64,000 bases of DNA from DATCLS01 sp036563805 (GTDB taxonomy: Bacteria > Actinomycetota > Acidimicrobiia > Acidimicrobiales > VFJN01), in assembly GCA_036563805.1 (NCBI GenBank), contig DATCLS010000062.1, forward strand, positions 62,001 to 126,000, given 5' to 3'. The notes beneath the pieces are model-generated. The model did not search any database. It worked only from the letters and a program-made list of their open reading frames with translations, and had not been told where the DNA came from. Shown one piece after another: positions 28,916 through 36,639 of the stretch. Position 1 is the first letter of the stretch; the number at the start of each line of letters is the position of its first letter. A program made the translations under genes and the position numbers.

Positions 28916-30151
28916 GTGGACCGAGGTCGACCGGGGCGCCCAGCGCGGGTGCTGATGCTGACGAAGGGATTGGGTCGGGGCGGCACCGAGCGGCTGCTGG
29001 CCGGCACGGTCCGCCACCTCGACCGCAGCCGCTTCACGGTGGAGGTCGCCTACCTGCTGCCGTGGAAGGACGCGTTCGTGCCCGAGGTCGAGGCGGCCGG
29101 CGTGCCGGTCCATTGCCTCGACGCCCGCCGGCCGACCAGCCTGGCCTGGCTGGCGCGCCTGCGCCGGCTGGTCCGCGACCACGGCATCGACCTGGTCCAC
29201 ACCCACATGCCCGTGCCCGCCGCGCTCGCCCGCTTGGCGCTCGGCGGCGACCGGGGGCCGGCCTTCGTCCACACCGAGCACAACATGTGGGGCCGGTACC
29301 GGCTGCCGACCCGGCTGGCCAACCAGCTCACCTACCGGCGCAACGCGGCGGTGATCGCGGTGTCGGACGGGGTGGCCGGCTCGATCCGGTCGGCGGTGCC
29401 GGTCGAGGTCGTGACCCACGGCATCGACACGTCCGCCCTGCGCCCGGCCGGCGACGCCGCCCGCCGGGCCGCCCGCGACGCGCTGGGCCTGGCCGCCGAC
29501 GCCCCGGTGGTCGGCACGGTCGGCAACTTCACCGCCAAGAAGGACCAGGCCACGCTGCTCGAGGCGGCCGCCCGGCTGGCCGGCGACCACCCCGGCCTGC
29601 GGGTGGTGCTCGTGGGTTCGGGGCCGCTGGAGGGCGAGCTGCGGGCCCACGCCGACCGGCTGGGCCTGGGCGACGCCGCGCGGTTCGCCGGGTCCCGCGA
29701 CGACGTGTACGGCCTGCTGCCGGCGTTCGACCTGTTCGCGCTCAGCTCCCGGTTCGAGGGCCTGCCCATCGCGCTGCTCGAGGCCATGGCGTGCGGGGTG
29801 CCGCCGGTCGTGACGCGGGTGGGCGGCATCCCCGAGGTGGTGACCGACGGGCGCGACGGCGTGCTGGTCGACCCGGGCGACCCCGCCGGCCTGGCCGCCG
29901 CGCTCGGCGCCCTGCTGGCCGACCCGGCCCGGCGGGCCGCGCTGGGCGCCGCCGCGGCCGAGCGGGCCGGGGCGTTCGACTTGGCCCACGCCGTGCGCCG
30001 CATCGAGGCCGTCTACGACCGGACGCTGGCCGAGCGGGCCGGCGCCGCCCACCCCGCCGACCAGGCCGACAACCCGGGCGACGACGGCGCCGCCGGGCCC
30101 GCGCCCGCGCCGGCCGTGGCGCCCGCCCCCGCCGAGGAGACTCCGGCCTGA
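28916..30151 (+). CDS. Glycosyltransferase family 4
   Basis: GT-B enzyme of 411 aa. It begins VLMLTKGLGRGGTERLLAGT, the WcaL/GT4 pattern, and has HTHMPVPAALAR and HTEHNMWGRY in the acceptor domain. The donor domain contains VGNFTAKKDQATLLEAA, SRDDVYGLLPAFDLFALSS and SRFEGLPIALLEAMACGVP. The final ~40 residues are an Ala/Pro-rich tail. Its TGA shares a base with the next ATG (TGATG), so it is coupled to the membrane protein downstream. Confidence 0.9.
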   Translation: MDRGRPGRPARVLMLTKGLGRGGTERLLAGTVRHLDRSRFTVEVAYLLPWKDAFVPEVEAAGVPVHCLDARRPTSLAWLARLRRLVRDHGIDLVHTHMPVPAALARLALGGDRGPAFVHTEHNMWGRYRLPTRLANQLTYRRNAAVIAVSDGVAGSIRSAVPVEVVTHGIDTSALRPAGDAARRAARDALGLAADAPVVGTVGNFTAKKDQATLLEAAARLAGDHPGLRVVLVGSGPLEGELRAHADRLGLGDAARFAGSRDDVYGLLPAFDLFALSSRFEGLPIALLEAMACGVPPVVTRVGGIPEVVTDGRDGVLVDPGDPAGLAAALGALLADPARRAALGAAAAERAGAFDLAHAVRRIEAVYDRTLAERAGAAHPADQADNPGDDGAAGPAPAPAVAPAPAEETPA

Positions 30152-31569
30152 TGGTCGCCCTGTCGCGCCCGGTGTCGACGATGTCGCGGCTGCTGCCGGG
30201 CCGGGGCGCGCCCCGGTCGGTGGCGATCTTCTGGTGCAGCGCCGCGGTCGTCTACCTGCTGGTGCTGGCCTACTGCATGGTGACGTACAGCTACGCCACC
30301 TGGCCGGCGCTGGTGATCGTGCCGGTGCTGGCGGCCATCACGATCCCGCTGCTCCGCCGGATCGCCCGCAACGAGGCGGACCCGGTCGGGATGTTCAAGC
30401 TGCTGTCGCTCGGCTTCGTGGCCAAGATCGTCGGCACGCTGCTGCGCTACGCCGTGACGTTCGGCGTGTACGGCGACCGGGCCGACGCCACCGGCTACCA
30501 CGGGGCGGGCACGCGCCTGGCCCACGCGTTCCACCAGGGGCCCGACGCCTTCCGGATCGCGGCCGAGATCGACCTGCCCGAGCTCACCGGAACCCCGTTC
30601 ATCAACCTGGTGACCATGGTCGTCTACCTGGTCATCGGGTCGTCGATCCTGGGCGGGTTCCTGGTCTTCAGCTGGCTCAGCTTCTGGGGGATGGTCTGGT
30701 TCTACCGGGCCTGCGTGGTGGCGTTCCCCGAGGCCAACCACCGCCGCTACGCGGTGCTGCTGTTCTTCCTGCCGACGATGATCTACTGGCCCTCCAGCAT
30801 CGGCAAGGAAGCCTGGATGATCTTCACGATGGGGTTGGCGACCTACGGCGTCGCGCTCGTGCTCAAGCACAAACCCCTGGGCTACCTGACGACCGGGCTC
30901 GGCCTCCTCGGCACGGCCATGGTCCGGCCCCACGTCACCGTGCTCATCTTCATGTCGCTGCTGTTCGCCTACATGCTGCGCCGGCGCTCGTGGCGGGAGT
31001 CCCGGCTGGGGCCGGTGGGCAAGTTCGTCGGCGTGGCGGTGCTGCTGGTGGCCGGCGGCCTCGTGCTCATGCAGGCGGCGTCGTTCTTCGACCTCGACCA
31101 GGTCGACTCGCAGGCGGCCACCCAGGTGCTGGACGAGGCGGGCCGGCGGTCGGGCCAGGGCGACTCCGAGTTCGAGGCCGGGCGCCCGACCTCGCCCATC
31201 GAGTTCCCCAACGCCATGCTGGCGGTGCTGTTCCGCCCGTTCATCTGGGAGGCCTCGAACGTCCAGGCCGCCTTCGCGGCGTTGGAGGGGTCGCTGCTGC
31301 TCGTGTTGACGGGCATGTCGACCGGCCGGCTCGTCCGGCTGCCCCACTTCCTGTTCCGCGTGCCGTACATCGCCTTCTGCCTGGCCTTCGTGGTGATGTT
31401 CGTGTTCGCCTTCTCGACGATCGGCAACTTCGGCATCCTCACGCGGCAGCGCACGCAGGTGTTCCCGTTCATGCTGGTGCTGCTGGTCATGCCGATCGTC
31501 GAGCACGTGCGCAAGCGCGACCTCACGCTCGAGGACCGGATCAACGAGCTGACGGCCGAGCGCACCTAG
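30151..31569 (+). CDS. Polytopic membrane protein, possible polysaccharide polymerase/ligase
   Basis: A 472-residue protein with about ten hydrophobic segments (for example VVYLLVLAYCMVTYSYAT, WPALVIVPVLAAITIPLL, LVTMVVYLVIGSSILGGFLV and VAFCLAFVV-like near the end). A central region YAVLLFFLPTMIYWPSSIGKEAWMI is split over residues ~203-227. A soluble loop rich in Gln, Asp and Ser (about 325-350) lies between later helices. Topology and location suggest a Wzy-like polymerase or an EpsG-like role, but I see no signature motif. The start at 30151 is set by the TGATG overlap; the upstream open frame is a shadow. Confidence 0.8.
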   Translation: MVALSRPVSTMSRLLPGRGAPRSVAIFWCSAAVVYLLVLAYCMVTYSYATWPALVIVPVLAAITIPLLRRIARNEADPVGMFKLLSLGFVAKIVGTLLRYAVTFGVYGDRADATGYHGAGTRLAHAFHQGPDAFRIAAEIDLPELTGTPFINLVTMVVYLVIGSSILGGFLVFSWLSFWGMVWFYRACVVAFPEANHRRYAVLLFFLPTMIYWPSSIGKEAWMIFTMGLATYGVALVLKHKPLGYLTTGLGLLGTAMVRPHVTVLIFMSLLFAYMLRRRSWRESRLGPVGKFVGVAVLLVAGGLVLMQAASFFDLDQVDSQAATQVLDEAGRRSGQGDSEFEAGRPTSPIEFPNAMLAVLFRPFIWEASNVQAAFAALEGSLLLVLTGMSTGRLVRLPHFLFRVPYIAFCLAFVVMFVFAFSTIGNFGILTRQRTQVFPFMLVLLVMPIVEHVRKRDLTLEDRINELTAERT

Positions 31570-31571
31570 TG

Positions 31572-31931
31572 GTGACCGACCGCCATCCCCTGCTGGTGGC
31601 GCTCGAGCCCGTCGCCGAGGCGCTCGGCGCCGAGCTGGTGGGCCCCGACGACCTGGCCGAGGGCGACGTGCCCCTGCGCTGGGAGGGCGAGCTCGTGGGC
31701 GGCCTGCGCCTGCCCGGCGTCCACGGAGCCCTCGAACGCATGATCGCCGCCGTCGAGTCCGAGCTGGGCGGCCCGCTGGCCGAGCTGTCGCGCGAGGACA
31801 AGCAGCGGGCGGTCCGACTGCTCGACCGCCGCGGCGCCTTCCAGCTGCGCAAGTCGGTCGAGGAGGTGGCCGACGCCCTCGGCGTCAGCCGCTTCACCGT
31901 CTACAACTACCTGAACGCAGGGTCGAGGTGA
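31572..31931 (+). CDS. Small HTH protein with YheO/DauR-type DNA-binding domain
   Basis: A 119-residue protein. The C-terminal ~45 residues (DKQRAVRLLDRRGAF, then SVEEVADALGVSRFTVYNYLN) match the HTH of YheO/DauR regulators. The N-terminal part is shorter than the usual PAS-like domain. GTG at 31572 follows the previous stop by two bases, and its stop overlaps the next GTG. Being first in the purine-catabolism run, it is a candidate local regulator, which is inferred from position. DauR proteins regulate D-amino-acid catabolism, which fits the D-hydantoinase/D-carbamoylase nearby. Confidence 0.75.
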   Translation: MTDRHPLLVALEPVAEALGAELVGPDDLAEGDVPLRWEGELVGGLRLPGVHGALERMIAAVESELGGPLAELSREDKQRAVRLLDRRGAFQLRKSVEEVADALGVSRFTVYNYLNAGSR

Positions 31932-32176
31932 GGTCCGTGGCGCTCGAGGTCGAGTTCACCGTCGAACCGTTCGTCGAAGGGGATCCGGGGCCCCACGTCC
32001 GGGCCGCCGTGGACGCGGCCGAGCGGGCCGGCCTGGCCGTGGACTTCGGGCCGTTCGGCACCTCGGTGTCGGGCGACGACGCCCGGGTCCTCGACGCGGT
32101 GGACGCCATCGTCCGCTCGGCCGTGGCCGCCGGCGCCACCCGGGTGTCCCTCCAGCTCGTCCGACCGGAGGCCTGA
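31928..32176 (+). CDS. MTH1187/YkoF-like small protein
   Basis: An 82-residue protein matching the thiamine-binding/MTH1187 superfamily pattern: a first strand VEFTVEPF, a helix with VRAAVDAAERAGL, the segment VDFGPFGTSVSGD and a final strand VSLQLVR. This is a single ferredoxin-like half-domain; these proteins act as oligomers and some bind thiamine or metals. GTG at 31928 overlaps the HTH stop (GTGA), and the next gene starts three bases after its stop. Its role in this operon is unknown. Confidence 0.72.
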   Translation: MRSVALEVEFTVEPFVEGDPGPHVRAAVDAAERAGLAVDFGPFGTSVSGDDARVLDAVDAIVRSAVAAGATRVSLQLVRPEA

Positions 32177-32179
32177 CCC

Positions 32180-33595
32180 GTGACAACCCCCACCGAGCCC
32201 CACACGGGAGCCCAGCCCGTCGACCTGCTGGTGCTCGGCGCCGAGCTGGTCGTGACCATGGACGCCCAGCGCCGCGAGCTGCCGGGCGGCTGGGTGGCCT
32301 GCCGCGACGGCTTCGTCGCCGCGGTCGGCGCCGCCGACGAGCCCCCGCCGCCCGCGGCCCGCACGCTGCGGGCCGACGGGTGCCTGGTCACGCCCGGCCT
32401 CATCAACACCCATCACCACATCTACCAGAACCTCACGCGGGCCTACGCGCCGGCCACCCGGGCCACGCTGTTCGACTGGCTGACCACCCTGTACCCCCTG
32501 TGGGCCCGGCTCGACGAGGAGGCCGCCTACGTGTCGGCCTGGGTCGGCCTGGCCGAGCTGGCGCTGGGCGGCTGCACGACGTCGAGCGACCACCTCTACG
32601 TCCACCCGGCCGGGGGCGGCGACCTGCTCAGCGCCGAGATCGCCGCCGCCCGCGACCTGGGCGTGCGCTTCCACCCCACCCGGGGGTCGATGTCGCTGTC
32701 CCGCAAGGACGGGGGCCTGCCGCCCGACGAGGTCGTGCAGGACGACGACACGATCCTGGCCGCCAGCGAGGAGGCCGTCGCCCGCCACCACGACCCGTCG
32801 CCCGGCGCCATGGTCCGGGTGGCGCTGGCCCCCTGCTCGCCGTTCTCGGTCACGCCCGCCCTCATGCAGCGGACCGCCGAGCTGGCCGAGCGGCTCGACG
32901 TCCGCCTCCACACCCACCTGGCCGAGGATCCCGACGAGGACGAGTACTGCCTCGCCACCTACGGTCGCCGGCCGATCGAGCACTTCGAGGCGTGTGGATG
33001 GGGGTCCGACCGGGCGTGGGTGGCCCACTGCATCTACCCCAACGAGGCCGAGATCGAGCGCCTGGCCCGCTGGGGGACCGGCGTCGCCCACTGCCCCAGC
33101 TCCAACATGATGATCGGCGGGGGCGGCATCGCCCCGGTCGCCGCCTACCGGGCCGCCGGCGTGCCGGTCGGGCTGGGGTGCGACGGCTCGGCGTCGACCG
33201 ACTCGGCGTCGCTGTGGATGGAGTCGCGCAACGCGCTGCTGCTGGCCCGCCAGCGGGGCGGCCCCACGTCGTTCGGGGCCCGCGACGCGCTGGAGCTGGG
33301 CACGCTCGGCTCGGCCGCCTGCCTCGGCCGGACGGGCGAGCTGGGTGTGCTGGCGCCCGGGGCGGCGGCCGACCTCGTGGCCTGGAAGCTGGGTGGCATC
33401 ACCTACGCCGGTGCGCTGACCGACCCGGTCGAAGCGTGGCTGCGGTGCGGGCCGACGGCCGCCCACCACACCGTCGTCGCCGGCCGGCCGGTGGTCGAGG
33501 ACGGCGAGCTGCGGGTGGCGGGCACCGAGGACGTGCCGGACATGGTGGCCCGCCACCGGGCCGCCGCCGCCCGCCTCCAGGGACTCGACGCCTGA
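32180..33595 (+). CDS. 8-oxoguanine deaminase / AtzA-TrzN-family amidohydrolase
   Basis: Metal-dependent deaminase, best match 8-oxoguanine deaminase, which makes urate from 8-oxoguanine. Metal-binding His78 and His80 lie in PGLINTHHHIYQN. HTHLAEDPDEDEYC gives the third His and catalytic Glu, VAHCIYP another His, and GLGCDGSASTDSASL the active-site Asp. The length of 471 aa is normal. It starts GTG three bases after the previous gene. The flanking xanthine dehydrogenase genes support a purine role; hydroxyatrazine-type chlorohydrolases share the fold. Confidence 0.85.
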   Translation: MTTPTEPHTGAQPVDLLVLGAELVVTMDAQRRELPGGWVACRDGFVAAVGAADEPPPPAARTLRADGCLVTPGLINTHHHIYQNLTRAYAPATRATLFDWLTTLYPLWARLDEEAAYVSAWVGLAELALGGCTTSSDHLYVHPAGGGDLLSAEIAAARDLGVRFHPTRGSMSLSRKDGGLPPDEVVQDDDTILAASEEAVARHHDPSPGAMVRVALAPCSPFSVTPALMQRTAELAERLDVRLHTHLAEDPDEDEYCLATYGRRPIEHFEACGWGSDRAWVAHCIYPNEAEIERLARWGTGVAHCPSSNMMIGGGGIAPVAAYRAAGVPVGLGCDGSASTDSASLWMESRNALLLARQRGGPTSFGARDALELGTLGSAACLGRTGELGVLAPGAAADLVAWKLGGITYAGALTDPVEAWLRCGPTAAHHTVVAGRPVVEDGELRVAGTEDVPDMVARHRAAAARLQGLDA

Positions 33596-33599
33596 CCGG

Positions 33600-33613
33600 C
33601 GCCCCCCGGGGCG
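33600..33613. terminator. Short GC hairpin between convergent genes
   Basis: CGCCCC-CC-GGGGCG forms a six-bp stem five bases after the deaminase stop. The remaining 50 bases up to the convergent hydantoinase are GC-rich with no other clear structure. It may end transcription, but it is weak. Confidence 0.3.
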
Positions 33614-33662
33614 GGCGGCCGGGCGCGACGGGCGCGGACGACCGGGTGCCGGCCCGGCGGGC

Positions 33663-35054
33663 TCAGGCCGCCGACAGGTCCGGCGCGCCCCGGGGCACGT
33701 AGCGGCCCCAGGCCGGCTCGCCGCAGAAGGCGCCGTCGCGGGCCACGACCCGGCCGCGCGACAGGACCAGCGCCGGCCACCCCCGGGCCACCTGCCCGGC
33801 GTACGGCGAGTGGTCGACCCGCATGTGGAGGGCGTCGGCGTCGAGCGACTGGGGCCGGTCCGGGTCCCACACGACCACGTCCGCGTCCGACCCGGGCCGC
33901 AGGCAGCCCTTGCGGGGGAACAGCCCGAACAGCCGGGCCGGGGCCTCGGCGCACAGCCGCACCCAGTCGGCGCCGGTGATGCGGCCGGCGCGCACGCCCT
34001 GCCACACGAGCGTCAGGCGGGTCTCGACGCCCGGCAGCCCGCCGGGGATCTCGGTGAAGTCGGCGAACCCCTCGTCCCGCCCCACCGTCCCCCGCCGCCG
34101 GTCGGCCACGGTGAACGGGCAGTGGTCGGTGGCCACCGTGTGGACCCAGCCCCGACCCAGCCCCTCCCACAGCTCCTCGCGGTGCCACGGGTCGCGCAGC
34201 GGCGGCGTGCACACGAAGTTCTCGCCGCCGGGCCCCTCCAGCACGGCGGCGTCGAGGTGCAGGTACTGGGGGCAGGTCTCGGCGGCCAGGCGGACGCCGC
34301 GCTCGCGGGCCGCCCGCACCTCGGCGAGGCCGGGCGCCGAGGACAGGTGGACGACGTAGGCCGGGGCGTCGGCCACCTCGGCCAGCCGGCCGACGCGGTG
34401 GACCGCCTCGGCCTCGAGGATCGCCGGCCGGGTGTCGCGGTGGGACACGACGGCGGTGCGGCCCTCGGCGACCGCGCGCCGGCGGAGCGCCTCGATGGCG
34501 CCGCCGTTCTCGCAGTGGACGGTGACGAGCCCGCCGTGCCGCCCGCAGGCCCGCAGCACGTCGAGCACCACGTCGTCGTCGACCTGGAGCAGCTGGGGGT
34601 AGGCCAGGTAGAGCTTGAAGCTGGTGACGCCCCGCTCGATGCAGTCCGCCACCACCCCCTCGCCAACCGCCTCGGTGAACGTCATGTGCAGGCCGTAGTC
34701 GACGGCCGCCGGCTCGGCCCACCGCTGCCAGGTGGCCAGGGCGGCCAGCGGGTCCTCGCCCCGGTAGGCCGTCACGTAGTCGACGATCGTGGTCGTCCCG
34801 CCCACGGCGGCGGCCACGGTGCCGGAGGCGAAGTCGTCGGCGGCCACCACCGCCCCGACCGGCAGCTGCATGTGGGTGTGGGCGTCGACGCCGCCCGGCA
34901 CCACCAGCCGCCCGGTGGCGTCGACGACCTCCTCGCCAGGCTCGGGCGCCAGCCCGCGCCCCACGGCCGCGATCCGGCCGTCCGTCCCCACCCGGACGTC
35001 CGCCGGCCGCTCCCCGTCGACGTCGACCACGGTCCCTCCGCGCAGCAGCACGGC
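33663..35054 (-). CDS. D-hydantoinase / dihydropyrimidinase
   Basis: Opens cyclic amides such as dihydropyrimidines or 5-substituted hydantoins to N-carbamoyl amino acids. Metal ligands are His60 and His62 (VDAHTHMQL), carbamylated Lys148 (SFKLYLAYP), His in VTVHCEN, His in YVVHLSSA, and Asp in VATDHCPF. 463 aa from GTG 35054, where the family fold begins; ATG at 35114 would add 20 residues of odd composition. It is divergent from the xanthine dehydrogenase operon. The enteric HyuA of the purine cluster is of the same family. Confidence 0.88.
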   Translation of the reverse strand, partial: AVLLRGGTVVDVDGERPADVRVGTDGRIAAVGRGLAPEPGEEVVDATGRLVVPGGVDAHTHMQLPVGAVVAADDFASGTVAAAVGGTTTIVDYVTAYRGEDPLAALATWQRWAEPAAVDYGLHMTFTEAVGEGVVADCIERGVTSFKLYLAYPQLLQVDDDVVLDVLRACGRHGGLVTVHCENGGAIEALRRRAVAEGRTAVVSHRDTRPAILEAEAVHRVGRLAEVADAPAYVVHLSSAPGLAEVRAARERGVRLAAETCPQYLHLDAAVLEGPGGENFVCTPPLRDPWHREELWEGLGRGWVHTVATDHCPFTVADRRRGTVGRDEGFADFTEIPGGLPGVETRLTLVWQGVRAGRITGADWVRLCAEAPARLFGLFPRKGCLRPGSDADVVVWDPDRPQSLDADALHMRVDHSPYAGQVARGWPALVLSRGRVVARDGAFCGEPAWGRYVPRGAPDLSAA

Positions 35055-35173
35055 CACCAGTCTCGCCGGCCGCCCCGCCCGGCCACCCGGCACGCCGTCT
35101 GCCAGCACGTACATTCACAAAGAGGTAACACGGAGGCAGTGAGCAGTTCGTCGACGTTCGGCACCCTCTCCCC

Positions 35174-36022
35174 GTGACGACCGTGCTGCCCCGCACGCTG
35201 CCCGAGGCGCTGTCCGCCCTGGCCGACGAGCCGGGCCTGACGGTCCTCGGCGGCGGGACCGATCTGATGGTCGACCTCAACTACGGCCGGCGGCGCCCGG
35301 CCGGCGTGCTCGCGCTTCGGCGGGTGGCCGAGCTGCGCCGGTGGTGGGTCGAGGGCGACGAGGTCGTGCTCGGCGCCGGCACGACCTATACCGACCTGCT
35401 CGACCCCGAGCTGGCCCGGCTGGTGCCCGGCCTGGCTGCCGCCGCCCGGACCGTCGGCAGCCCCCAGGTCCGCAACGCGGGCACGATCGGCGGGAACCTG
35501 GGCACGGCCTCGCCGGCCGGCGACACGCTCCCGGTCCTCGTGGCGCTCGACGCCCGGGTCGAGCTGGCCTCGGCGGCCGGCCGACGCACCGTGGCGGTGG
35601 CCGACTTCCTGGTGGGGCCGAAACGCACGGCGCTGGCCCCGGGCGAGCTGGTGGTCGCCGTGCGGCTCCCGGCCGCCGCCGGCCCCCAAGAGTTCCTCAA
35701 GGTCGGCGTGCGCAACGCCATGGTCATCGCCATCGCCAGCTGCGCCCTGGTGGTCGACCTCGACCGGCGCCGCCTCGGCTGCGCGCTCGGGGCGGTCGGG
35801 CCGGTCCCGGTGCGCGACCGGTCGGCGGAGCGCTGGCTGACGGCCCGGATCGACTGGGACGGCCGGCGCCTGTCCCACCAGTCGGTGCTCGAGGGGTTCG
35901 GTCGGCGCATGGCCGGCGCCAGTCAGCCCATCGACGACCACCGGGCGCCGGCCGCCTACCGGCGCCACGCAGTCGAGGTCCTGGCCCGGCGGGCCCTGGA
36001 GCGGGTGTGGAGCCGACGATGA
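35174..36022 (+). CDS. Xanthine dehydrogenase-family FAD-binding subunit
   Basis: FAD subunit of a three-subunit molybdenum hydroxylase, passing electrons from Fe-S centres to acceptor. The FAD motifs VLGGGTDLMVDLNYG (about residues 28-42) and QVRNAGTIGGNLGTASPAGD (about 98-117) are complete. The C-terminal part contains the CO-dehydrogenase flavoprotein C-terminal domain. GTG at 35174. Its stop overlaps the next ATG (ATGA). It is the only FAD subunit in the locus, so it may also serve the fused XdhD-like enzyme at 44445-47054. Confidence 0.92.
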   Translation: MTTVLPRTLPEALSALADEPGLTVLGGGTDLMVDLNYGRRRPAGVLALRRVAELRRWWVEGDEVVLGAGTTYTDLLDPELARLVPGLAAAARTVGSPQVRNAGTIGGNLGTASPAGDTLPVLVALDARVELASAAGRRTVAVADFLVGPKRTALAPGELVVAVRLPAAAGPQEFLKVGVRNAMVIAIASCALVVDLDRRRLGCALGAVGPVPVRDRSAERWLTARIDWDGRRLSHQSVLEGFGRRMAGASQPIDDHRAPAAYRRHAVEVLARRALERVWSRR

Positions 36023-36639
36023 GCGACACCGAGCACGGCACCGAGAACGGCACCGGGGCGGCCAACGAGGTGAACGGCACCGAGTCGAAGGGCACCGGGG
36101 CCGGAGGGACCGAGTCCTACGAGCTCGTCGTGAACGGCGTGCGCCGCCGGGTCGAGGGGGCGCTCCCCACCGAGAGCCTGCTGCGGGTCCTGCGCGACCG
36201 GCTCGGGCTACCCGGCGCCAAGAACGCCTGCGAGCAGGGTGAGTGCGGCTCGTGCTCGGTGCTGGTCGACGGCGTGCTGGTGTGCTCCTGCCTGGAGCTG
36301 GCCGCGGCCGCCGCCGGCTGCGAGATCACCACGGTCGAGGGGCTGGTCGGCACCGGCGCCGAGCCCACCGCGGCCCCGCTCACCGACGTGCAGCGGGCGA
36401 TCGTCGAGGCCGGCGGGGTCCAGTGCGGGTTCTGCACGCCGGGGTTCGTCGTCGCCATCCACGACCTGCTCGAGCGCGTGCCCGACCCCTCGCCGCTGGA
36501 CGTGCGCGAGGCGCTGGCCGGCAACCTGTGCCGCTGCACCGGCTACGGCCGCATCCTCGCCGCCGTGGAGCAGGTGATCACCGATCGGGCCGCCGGCGGG
36601 AGCCCGGTGGCCGTCCGCCCGGCGGAGGGGTCCCGATGA
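36019..36639 (+). CDS. Xanthine dehydrogenase-family 2Fe-2S subunit
   Basis: Carries two [2Fe-2S] centres. The plant-type cluster is in NACEQGECGSCSVLVDG with a fourth Cys in LVCSC. The helical second cluster is in VQCGFCTPGFVV and GNLCRCTGYGRI. The first ~33 residues are a hydrophilic Gly/Thr/Glu/Asn-rich repeat (GTENGTG, NGTESKGTG), absent from most homologues. ATG at 36019 overlaps the FAD-subunit stop. 206 aa, longer than the usual 160 because of both tails. Confidence 0.93.
   Translation: MSDTEHGTENGTGAANEVNGTESKGTGAGGTESYELVVNGVRRRVEGALPTESLLRVLRDRLGLPGAKNACEQGECGSCSVLVDGVLVCSCLELAAAAAGCEITTVEGLVGTGAEPTAAPLTDVQRAIVEAGGVQCGFCTPGFVVAIHDLLERVPDPSPLDVREALAGNLCRCTGYGRILAAVEQVITDRAAGGSPVAVRPAEGSR

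Noticed and set aside
28336..31569. 1077-codon open frame ending in the polytopic membrane protein
   Set aside because: The first ~600 codons are a shadow of two glycosyltransferase genes; ATG at 30151 overlaps the preceding stop and begins the membrane protein.
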